Of a stretch of DNA of 50,795 nucleotides, positions 42,651-49,124 are shown piece after piece (within the stretch, counting starts at the first letter, position 1; each line of letters begins with the position of its first letter). The position numbers and the translations under genes were made by a program. The notes below the pieces were generated by a model that saw nothing but the letters and a program-made list of their open reading frames with translations, was not told the DNA's origin and searched no databases. Origin of the DNA: Actinomycetales bacterium (GTDB taxonomy: Bacteria; Actinomycetota; Actinomycetes; Actinomycetales; Quadrisphaeraceae). The stretch is taken from contig JAKONK010000175.1 in the NCBI GenBank assembly GCA_022701985.1, positions 1 through 50,795 on the forward strand, given 5' to 3'.

Positions 42651-42928
42651 CCGAGAACGAGATCGCCCCGGCGGACAACCCGGAGACGCAGTCGGCCATC
42701 GCCGACCGCAGCAACGGCACCGCCCGGGCCACCGGCGCCTCCGTCCCGCCGCCGGTGATGGACCAGCGCGGGGAGGGCGACGCCGACGGCACCGCCGCGG
42801 GAGACCCGCTGGCGGGCATCACCATCAGCGCCGAGGACGCCGCGCAGGCCGTCCCCGGTGACACCGGCCCCGAGAACCCGGGTGCACGGCCCCACTCCTC
42901 CTACGACACCCCGGGCGGCTCCCGGTGA
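42647..42928 (+). CDS. hypothetical acidic protein, 93 residues
   Basis: Not recognised. It is acidic, rich in Ala, Pro, Gly and Asp and probably disordered, with one more ordered-looking stretch, GDPLAGITISAEDAAQAV. No membrane segment. The ATG overlaps the amidotransferase stop, and its own stop overlaps the next small gene, so translation of the three is coupled. The tight coupling is the main evidence that it is real. Confidence 0.6.
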   Translation: MTENEIAPADNPETQSAIADRSNGTARATGASVPPPVMDQRGEGDADGTAAGDPLAGITISAEDAAQAVPGDTGPENPGARPHSSYDTPGGSR

Positions 42929-43062
42929 GCGAGCTGCCGGGCAGCCCGGAGCCCGAGCTGCAGGTCCTGGAGGACGACGAGACCGTGCCGCCCCGCCCCG
43001 AGGAGGACGCGGCCGACGTGCTCCGCGCGGAGCCCTCGGACCCCACCGACCCCCGCGCCTGA
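42925..43062 (+). CDS. hypothetical very acidic small protein, 45 residues
   Basis: Not recognised. A 45-residue open frame, about one third Asp and Glu, with ELQVLEDDETVPPRPEEDAA as its core. The GTG start overlaps the preceding stop (GTGA) as in the other coupled genes of this window, and a strong terminator follows the stop by eight bases, so the boundaries are those of a real last gene of an operon. No function can be proposed. Confidence 0.5.
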   Translation: MSELPGSPEPELQVLEDDETVPPRPEEDAADVLRAEPSDPTDPRA

Positions 43063-43070
43063 CCCGCACC

Positions 43071-43130
43071 GCCCGCTGACGCACCAGGACCGCACCCCCT
43101 CGGGAGTGCGGTCCTGGTGCGTCAGCGGGC
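43071..43130. terminator. perfect 25-base-pair hairpin terminator
   Basis: Positions 43071-43095 and 43106-43130 are exact reverse complements with a 10-base loop (CCCCTCGGGA). It lies between the last small acidic gene and the converging MFS gene, eight and 20 bases from their stops, and has no T-tract. It can end both transcripts. Confidence 0.85.
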
Positions 43131-43150
43131 TGCGGTGTCGCCTCGCCGGC

Positions 43151-44911
43151 TCAGCGGTGGGCGTCCACGGGCGCCCGGCGGTCGGTGTGGCGACCGAGGT
43201 GGTCGGTGCCACCGGTCACCGGCTCCACCGCCGCTGCGTGCCGGCCGTGGGCGGCGCCGCCGTCGTCCTGCCCGTCGTCCTGCCCGTCCTGCCCGTGCTG
43301 CCCGTCGTCCTGCGAGCCGTCGGCGACCTGGCCACCGGCGGACCCGGGGGCTGCGTTGCTGGTGCGCAGGGCCGTCTCCGTGAAGAACAGCACGATCAGC
43401 AGCGACAGCAGGGCGAAGGGCGCCGCCACGAGGAAGATGTCGGCGATCCCGTCGCCGTAGGCGGCCTGGACCACGCCGCGCACCGGCTCGGGGATCTCGG
43501 CGAGCACGGGGACCCCGCCGCCTCCGGCCGAGCCGAGCTGCGAGGGGTCGACGCCCACGTCGCTCAGGCCGGAGGCGAGGTAACCGGTCACGCGGTGCCC
43601 GAGCACGGCGCCCAGCACCGAGACGCCGATGGCGCCGCCCAGGGTGCGGGTGAAGGCCACGAACGAGCTGGCGGTGCCCATGTCCTGCGGGGCGGTGACG
43701 TTCTGCACGGCGAGCACGAGGTTCTGCATCATCATGCCCACGCCCAGCCCGACCAGCGCCATGTAGACGGCGACCACCCAGTAGTCGGTGTCCCAGGCGA
43801 CGGTCCCCATGAGGCCGAGGCCCGCGGTCAGCAGCACGCCGCCGGTGACGATCCAGCGCTTCCAGCGGCCGGTGCGGGTGACCAGCTGGCCGACGGCGGT
43901 GGAGGAGAGGAACAGCCCGGCGATCATCGGCAGGGTCCGCAGGCCGGCGACCGTGGGGGAGTCGCCGCGGGCCAGCTGGAAGTACTGGGCCAGGAAGATC
44001 GTGGCGCCGAACATCGCGATGCCGACGAACAGGCTGGCGACCGAGGCGAGCACCGTGGTCCTCGAGCGGAACAGGTGCAGGGGGATGATCGCGTCGCGGG
44101 CGCGCCGCTCGACGAGCACCAGGGCGACCAGCAGTGCGATGCCGCCGCCCACCAGGGCGAACGTCTGCCACGACACCCAGTCGAAGTCCTTCCCGGCCAG
44201 CGACACCCAGACCAGCAGGGCCGAGACGCCGGCGGCGAGCAGCGTCGCGCCCCAGTAGTCGATGTGCACCTCGCGCTTGACCACCGGCAGGTCGAGCGTC
44301 TTCTGGATGACGACGAACGCGGCGACGGCGAAGGGCACGCCGACGAAGAACGTGTAGTGCCACGAGAGGTGCTCGGTGATGACGCCGCCGATGAGCGGGC
44401 CGCCGACGGTGGCCAGCGCGAAGGTCGCCCCGAGGTAGCCGGAGTACCGACCGCGCTCGCGGGGGGCGATCATCGTGGCCAGCACGATCTGCGCCAGGGC
44501 GGTCAGGCCGCCGGCGCCCAGGCCCTGACCCACGCGGGCCGCGATGAGCATCGGGACGTTGACCGACAGGCCGGCGACCACCGACGCGATGACGAAGATG
44601 ACCAGCGAGCTCTGCACCAGCACCTTCTTGGAGAAGATGTCGGCGAGCTTGCCCCAGATGGGGGTCGAGACCGTCGTGGCCAGCAGCGCCGCGACGACGA
44701 CCCAGGTGTAGCCGGACTCGCCGCCGCCGAGGGCCGGGAGGATCACCGGCAGGGCGTTGGAGACGACCGTCGAGCTGAGGATCGCGACGAACATGCCCAG
44801 CAGGAGGCCCGAGAGCGCCTCGAGGATCTGCCGGTGGGTCATGGCGGGCTGCTCGCCGGGCGGCAGCGTGCTGGTCAGCGCCGTGTCGGGGCGCGGTGCG
44901 GTGGTGGTCAT
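43151..44911 (-). CDS. DHA2-family MFS drug exporter (EmrB/QacA type)
   Basis: A 586-residue protein with 14 membrane helices. Motifs of the DHA2 group are present: helix 1 LSGLLLGMFVAILSSTVVSN, motif A-like WGKLADIFSKKVLVQSS and motif C-type GATFALATVGGPLIGGVITE. The C-terminal tail (about 55 residues) is a Gln/Asp/Gly/His repeat, e.g. DGQHGQDGQDDGQDDGG, encoded by short CCCGTCGTCCTG-type repeats (43261-43310). ATG 44911 overlaps the marR stop (ATGA), so the pump is co-translated with its likely regulator. It probably exports hydrophobic or cationic drugs; the substrate is unknown. Confidence 0.93.
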   Translation of the reverse strand: MTTTAPRPDTALTSTLPPGEQPAMTHRQILEALSGLLLGMFVAILSSTVVSNALPVILPALGGGESGYTWVVVAALLATTVSTPIWGKLADIFSKKVLVQSSLVIFVIASVVAGLSVNVPMLIAARVGQGLGAGGLTALAQIVLATMIAPRERGRYSGYLGATFALATVGGPLIGGVITEHLSWHYTFFVGVPFAVAAFVVIQKTLDLPVVKREVHIDYWGATLLAAGVSALLVWVSLAGKDFDWVSWQTFALVGGGIALLVALVLVERRARDAIIPLHLFRSRTTVLASVASLFVGIAMFGATIFLAQYFQLARGDSPTVAGLRTLPMIAGLFLSSTAVGQLVTRTGRWKRWIVTGGVLLTAGLGLMGTVAWDTDYWVVAVYMALVGLGVGMMMQNLVLAVQNVTAPQDMGTASSFVAFTRTLGGAIGVSVLGAVLGHRVTGYLASGLSDVGVDPSQLGSAGGGGVPVLAEIPEPVRGVVQAAYGDGIADIFLVAAPFALLSLLIVLFFTETALRTSNAAPGSAGGQVADGSQDDGQHGQDGQDDGQDDGGAAHGRHAAAVEPVTGGTDHLGRHTDRRAPVDAHR

Positions 44912-45411
44912 GCGTACCTCGAGGTCTGCGTCGCGGGGGCGGGCTGTGCGGAGACGGTCTGTGCGGGGACGGGGTGCGGGGCGACGGGCTGCGGCGGGGT
45001 GCGGGCGAGGTCGTCGGCCAGGCGGTCCAGCAGGCGGGTGAGGGAGCCCAGGTCGTCGTCGTCCCACGTGGTGAGGCGCGTGGCGACGGCGTCGACGAGG
45101 CGGCGCCGCTCACCGCGCAGCAGCGCCACGCCGGCCGGTGTGGCCGAGATGCGCTGCGAGCGGCCGTCGGAGGCGTCGGGGGAGGCCTGGACGAGGCCGT
45201 CGCGGCGCAGGTGCGCCACCTGGCGGCTCACCGTCGACAGGTCCAGGCCCATCTGCTCGGCCACCTCGCTGACGCGGGCGGGACCGACGGCGACGACGGC
45301 GGCCAGGGTGGCCGTGGCGGCGCCCGGGTGCGAACCGACCAGCGCCCGCTTGCTGCGCGCCAGGTGCGGGAACTGGTCGACCAGCGCTGCGCAGGCGTGG
45401 GGACTGGCCAC
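44908..45411 (-). CDS. MarR-family regulator of the MFS exporter
   Basis: A 167-residue MarR-type winged-helix protein: RVSEVAEQMGLDLSTVSRQV is the recognition region and SDGRSQRISATPAGVALLR the wing. A Pro/Gln/Thr-rich tail follows. GTG 45411 is chosen because AGGAGG ends six bases upstream; an earlier in-frame TTG would have this ribosome site inside the coding region. It shares an operon with the exporter (ATGA overlap), the standard self-repressed arrangement. Confidence 0.9.
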   Translation of the reverse strand: MASPHACAALVDQFPHLARSKRALVGSHPGAATATLAAVVAVGPARVSEVAEQMGLDLSTVSRQVAHLRRDGLVQASPDASDGRSQRISATPAGVALLRGERRRLVDAVATRLTTWDDDDLGSLTRLLDRLADDLARTPPQPVAPHPVPAQTVSAQPAPATQTSRYA

Positions 45412-45433
45412 GGGCAACCTCCTCAATCAGTTC

Positions 45434-45471
45434 GTTGGGGCAACCGTATGTGGAATGCTTGCGGCAGGCAA
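45434..45471 (-). promoter_or_regulatory. promoter and candidate MarR operator of the marR-MFS operon
   Basis: On the minus strand TTGCCT (45471-45466) and TACGGT (45448-45443) are -35 and -10 candidates with a 17-base spacer. GTTGGGGCAAC (45434-45444) is a small inverted repeat at the expected transcription start, a suitable repressor site. The leader to GTG 45411 is about 25 bases and carries AGGAGG. Confidence 0.5.
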
Positions 45472-45586
45472 CTTCATTCCCCGGCGGCCGGGGACCATGC
45501 GCCGACGGAGGGATCTCGCCCTCCAGGGCCGCATCCGCGGCACCGCGGGTCCCCGCTGCGCCGCAGGTGCGGCGTACGGTGTCGTC

Positions 45587-46012
45587 GTGAGCCCGGCGGC
45601 CCTGCCCCCCACCTACTCCGCCCGCGAGGCCGCCGAGCTGCTCGGGGTCAGCGACGACACCGTGCGCCGGTGGGTCGACTCGGGCGCCCTGCCCGCCCAC
45701 CGCGGCCCGGCGGGGCGCCTGGCGGTGCCCGGCGCCGAGCTCGCGGCCTTCGCCCGCACCCACGCCGGGCGTCCCGCCGGCGACCCCTCCGGTGTGGCCC
45801 GCTCGGCCCGCAACCGCTTCGTGGGGCTGGTCACCTCCGTGGTGGCCGACGGCGTCATGGCCCAGGTGGAGCTGCAGTGCGGACCGCACCGGGTGACCTC
45901 GCTGATGAGCGCCGAGGCGGCCCGTGAGCTCGAGCTGGAGCCGGGCCGGATGGCGGTCGCGGTGGTCAAGGCGACCACCGTCATCGTCGAGACCCCCTCC
46001 GGGGCGTCGTGA
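45587..46012 (+). CDS. HTH-TOBE molybdate-binding regulator (MopI-like)
   Basis: A 141-residue protein with a MerR-like/excisionase-type helix-turn-helix ([20 protein letters not shown]) at about residues 10-60 and a C-terminal TOBE (molybdopterin-binding, Mop) domain, [20 protein letters not shown], about residues 72-140. Such proteins bind molybdate or tungstate and control or buffer its uptake. The gene precedes modB and modC, which fits. TACGGT lies six bases before GTG 45587, a leaderless promoter. It is divergent from the marR operon. Confidence 0.88.
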   Translation: MSPAALPPTYSAREAAELLGVSDDTVRRWVDSGALPAHRGPAGRLAVPGAELAAFARTHAGRPAGDPSGVARSARNRFVGLVTSVVADGVMAQVELQCGPHRVTSLMSAEAARELELEPGRMAVAVVKATTVIVETPSGAS

Positions 46013-46037
46013 CCGCCGCGCGCCCCCGCCGGCCCGC

Positions 46038-46832
46038 GTGAGCGCCGGCCGCTCGGGCCTGCCCGCGTGGGCCCTCGTCCCCGCGGGCCTCGGCGCTGCC
46101 TTCGTCGTCCTGCCGCTGGTGGCCGTGGTGACGCGGGTCGACTGGCCGTCCTTCGGGTCCCTGGTCACCTCCCAGGCGTCGCTGGGCGCGCTGCGCCTGT
46201 CGCTGCTGACCGCCTCCACGAGCACCGCGCTGTGCCTGCTGCTGGGCGTGCCGCTGGCCCTGGTGCTGGCCCGGTGCTCCTTCCCGGGGCTGCGGCTCCT
46301 GCGCTCGCTGGTGCTGGTGCCGCTGGTGCTCCCGCCGGTGGTCGGGGGCATCGCCCTGCTCTACACCTTCGGGCGGCAGGGGCTGCTGGGCTCGTCGCTG
46401 GAGGTCCTCGGGCTGCGGCTCGCGTTCTCCACCGCCGCCGTCGTCATCGCCCAGACCTTCGTGGCCATGCCCTTCCTCGTGCTCTCCCTCGAGGGGGCGC
46501 TGCGCGCCCGCGGCACCCGGTACGAGCAGGTCGCCGCCACCCTCGGTGCCGCCCCGTCGACCGTGCTGCGCCGCGTGACCCTGCCGCTGGTGCTGCCCGG
46601 CCTGGTCTCCGGCGCGGTGCTGTCGTTCGCCCGGGCGCTGGGGGAGTTCGGGGCCACGCTGACCTTCGCGGGGAGCCTGCAGGGCGTCACCCGGACCCTG
46701 CCGCTGGAGGTCTACCTCCAGCGCGAGTCCGACGCCCGCGCCGCGGTGGCGCTCTCGCTCGTGCTCGTGGTGGTGGCCGTCGTCGTCATCGTGGTCGCCC
46801 GGGGGCGCACCACCTCCGGAGACGTCCCGTGA
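46038..46832 (+). CDS. modB: molybdate ABC transporter permease
   Basis: A 264-residue permease with five or six membrane helices. The EAA loop is [20 protein letters not shown], then [14 protein letters not shown], and [20 protein letters not shown], with [11 protein letters not shown], is characteristic of ModB and CysT/W relatives. The neighbouring TOBE regulator and TOBE-containing ATPase favour molybdate over sulfate. GTG 46038 follows the regulator by 25 bases; there is no modA gene (binding protein) between, which is unusual. Its stop overlaps modC (GTGA). Confidence 0.9.
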   Translation: MSAGRSGLPAWALVPAGLGAAFVVLPLVAVVTRVDWPSFGSLVTSQASLGALRLSLLTASTSTALCLLLGVPLALVLARCSFPGLRLLRSLVLVPLVLPPVVGGIALLYTFGRQGLLGSSLEVLGLRLAFSTAAVVIAQTFVAMPFLVLSLEGALRARGTRYEQVAATLGAAPSTVLRRVTLPLVLPGLVSGAVLSFARALGEFGATLTFAGSLQGVTRTLPLEVYLQRESDARAAVALSLVLVVVAVVVIVVARGRTTSGDVP

Positions 46833-47986
46833 CCGGCAGCCCGACCGGCGGCCCGACCAGCAGCGGGCTGCTGGTGCGGGCCGCCGTCGACGCGCGCGAC
46901 CTCGACGCCGAGGTGCGGGTGGCCCCCGGGGAGGTCGTGGCCCTGCTCGGCCCGAACGGGGCTGGCAAGTCGACGCTGCTCGCGGTGGCCGCCGGGCTGC
47001 TGCGCCCCGACCGCGGGCTGGTCGAGCTCGACGGCGCGGTGCTCCTGCGCGCGCCGGCGGGTGCGGGCGCTGGGGAGGGGGCTGCCGCCGACGTCCCGCC
47101 CCACCGCCGCGGCACCGCGCTGCTCGCCCAGGAGCCCCTGCTCTTCCCGCACCTGACCGCCGCGGAGAACGTCGCCTTCGGCGTCCGCGCCGCCGGAGCA
47201 CGGCGACGCGCCGCCCGGGCGGCCGCGCTGGCGTGGCTCGGGCGGGCGGACGCGGCCCACCTCGCCGACCGCCGCCCGGCGCAGCTGAGCGGCGGCCAGG
47301 CCCAGCGGGTGGCCGTGGCGCGCGCCCTGGCGACCTCGCCGCGGGCCCTCCTGCTCGACGAGCCGATGGCCGCCCTCGACGTCGCGGCCGCCCCCGAGGT
47401 GCGCCAGCTGCTGCGCCGCGTGCTCGCCGCCCCGGGCTCCCCGCCCACCCTGCTGGTCACCCACGACCCCCTCGACGCCCTCGCCCTCGCCGACCGCGCC
47501 GTCGTCCTCGAGGCGGGCCGCGTGGTCGAGGAGGGGCCGGTGCGGGAGGTCCTCGCCAGCCCCAGGAGCGCCTTCGCCGCCCGGCTCGCCGGGCTCGACC
47601 TGGTCGGGGGCACCGCCGAGCCGGGTGGCCTCCGCACGGCCGACGGCTCGCTCCTCGCCGGGGTGCTCGACCCCGCGTGCGCACCGGGGGCGCCGGCCGT
47701 CGCCGTCTTCTCCCCGGCCGCCGTCGCGGTGCACCGCGAGCCCCCGGCCGCGGGCCGGAGCAGCCCCCGGGTGGCGCTGCCCGTGGTCGTCGCCGCCGTC
47801 GAGCCGCGCGGCCCGCTGGTGAGGGTGCGCGCCGAGGCGCCGGCCGGTGGGGGCCCCGCGCTCGCGGCCGACGTCACCGCCGCGTCCGCAGCCGACCTCG
47901 ACCTGGTGCCCGGCGCGCGGGTCTGGTTCGCGGTCAAGGCCGCCGAGGTGGCCGTCCACCCCGCCCGGCGCCCCGCCGGGGCCTGA
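46829..47986 (+). CDS. modC: molybdate ABC transporter ATP-binding protein
   Basis: A 385-residue ATPase. Walker [13 protein letters not shown]-loop [20 protein letters not shown], signature [15 protein letters not shown], Walker [13 protein letters not shown] and H-loop [13 protein letters not shown] are all intact. The C-terminal 100 residues form a TOBE/Mop-like regulatory domain ([20 protein letters not shown]), as in ModC. An insertion of Gly/Ala ([20 protein letters not shown]) lies after Walker A. It overlaps modB by GTGA and is the last gene of the operon. Confidence 0.9.
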   Translation: MTGSPTGGPTSSGLLVRAAVDARDLDAEVRVAPGEVVALLGPNGAGKSTLLAVAAGLLRPDRGLVELDGAVLLRAPAGAGAGEGAAADVPPHRRGTALLAQEPLLFPHLTAAENVAFGVRAAGARRRAARAAALAWLGRADAAHLADRRPAQLSGGQAQRVAVARALATSPRALLLDEPMAALDVAAAPEVRQLLRRVLAAPGSPPTLLVTHDPLDALALADRAVVLEAGRVVEEGPVREVLASPRSAFAARLAGLDLVGGTAEPGGLRTADGSLLAGVLDPACAPGAPAVAVFSPAAVAVHREPPAAGRSSPRVALPVVVAAVEPRGPLVRVRAEAPAGGGPALAADVTAASAADLDLVPGARVWFAVKAAEVAVHPARRPAGA

Positions 47987-48009
47987 GCCGCGGTGAGCGC
48001 CCTCCGGGG

Positions 48010-48789
48010 TCAGGGGAGCGGCTCGTCCGCCCAGGCGTCGTCGAGCGGGCGGTACCCCAGCACCTGCTGCGGCGTGGCGAGGTCGGCCTTGCGGTACCGC
48101 CCCGCCGACGTGCCGTTCACCACCACGAAGCCCGCTCCGTGCCCGACCGGCTCGCCGTCGACCTGGCGCAGGTCGGCCTGCACCGCGGCGCGCAGCAGGT
48201 CGGCGGCGTCGCGCACGGACAGCCACGCCGCCCTGTCCCGCGGGGTGGCCCCCGGCCACGGCGGGCCCTGCTCCTGGAAGAACCCGATGCGCAGCGCCAC
48301 GACGGACGTCGTGCTGGTGGCCGCCACCCAGGAGCCGACCAGCTCGGCCCACCCCTTGGTGGCGCCGTAGAGGTTGGCGGGGCGCGGCGGGTCCTCGCTG
48401 CGCGCCTGGTGCTCGGCGGGCGGGGCCGAGACCGCCTGCAGGCTGCTGGCCACCACCAGCCGCCGCACGCCCTGCGCCGCGGCGGCCGCCGCGACGTTGT
48501 GCGTGCCGACCACGTTGGCGGGCAGCAGCTGCTCCCAGGCGGCGTGCGGGTCGGGCACCCCGGCGAGGTGGACGACGGCGTCGGCGCCCTCGAACGCCTC
48601 CCGGCAGGCCCCCTCGTCGGTGACGTCCAGGGCCGCCACCGGCAGGCCGCTGCCGGGCAGGTCGCCCTCGCGCAGGTCCGTCAGGCGCAGCCGCCAGGAG
48701 CGGGGCATCAGGGGGGCGGTGGCCCTGCCGATGCGGCCGGCGGCACCGGTGACGACGACGACGGGACCGTCCACGCGCGATGAGGGCAC
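48010..48789 (-). CDS. NAD-dependent epimerase/dehydratase-family protein, uronate dehydrogenase-like
   Basis: A 259-residue extended short-chain dehydrogenase. Cofactor motif VTGAAGRIGRAT, then DVTDEGACREAFEGADAVVH, LAGVPDPHAAWEQLLPANVV and the catalytic YGATK are seen. The LAGVPDPHAAWE segment and overall length resemble uronate dehydrogenases, which oxidise glucuronate or galacturonate, but other sugar-nucleotide enzymes share the pattern. TAGCGT (48801-48796) lies six bases before GTG 48789, so this start and a leaderless mRNA are likely. It converges with modC, with only 23 bases between. Confidence 0.82.
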   Translation of the reverse strand: MPSSRVDGPVVVVTGAAGRIGRATAPLMPRSWRLRLTDLREGDLPGSGLPVAALDVTDEGACREAFEGADAVVHLAGVPDPHAAWEQLLPANVVGTHNVAAAAAAQGVRRLVVASSLQAVSAPPAEHQARSEDPPRPANLYGATKGWAELVGSWVAATSTTSVVALRIGFFQEQGPPWPGATPRDRAAWLSVRDAADLLRAAVQADLRQVDGEPVGHGAGFVVVNGTSAGRYRKADLATPQQVLGYRPLDDAWADEPLP

Positions 48790-48852
48790 CCGCCGACGCT
48801 AGCGACCGGGTGCCGCGCCCGTCGTCGTCCCCCGCTCGAGACCCCTCTCGGC

Positions 48853-48925
48853 CGCAGCCGGGTGCCTGGTCGCGGTTCGAGCCCCCTCGGGAATCGCAGC
48901 CGGGCGCCCGGCTGCGGTTCCCGGG
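48853..48925. terminator. imperfect direct repeat forming a near-perfect palindrome after ybdD-cstA
   Basis: A unit of about 27 bases (48853-48879) recurs at 48895-48921 with about five differences. In the second copy, 48889-48905 and 48906-48922 are reverse complements with one T-G wobble and no loop, extendable to 48886-48925. It lies about ten bases downstream of the leftward ybdD stop (48936), so it probably terminates the cstA operon. Confidence 0.6.
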
Positions 48926-48935
48926 TGCCGCGGGG

Positions 48936-49124
48936 TCAGCAGCAGCGGGCGCCGGGGACGGCGGCCCTGGCGTCGGTGCGGGCCCGCTCGAACCTCCCGC
49001 GGCTCACCGGCTCGTGGCCGTGCTCGCGGCAGTGCTCCAGGTAGGCCTCCCAGCGGGCGGTGCCGCCGATCTCCCTCAGGTACCAGCGCACCCCGGAGAC
49101 CAGCGACCCGAGCCGCGCGCTCAC
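48936..49124 (-). CDS. ybdD: YbdD/YjiX-family small protein (CstA-associated)
   Basis: A 62-residue protein containing VRWYLREIGGTARWEAYLEH and CREHGHEPVSRGRFERAR, the hallmark of the YbdD/YjiX (DUF466) family, which is nearly always encoded directly after cstA or yjiY and is thought to assist that transporter. It overlaps the cstA stop (GTGA). The C-terminus ends in CC. No membrane segment, so it probably acts on the cytoplasmic side. Confidence 0.92.
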   Translation of the reverse strand: MSARLGSLVSGVRWYLREIGGTARWEAYLEHCREHGHEPVSRGRFERARTDARAAVPGARCC

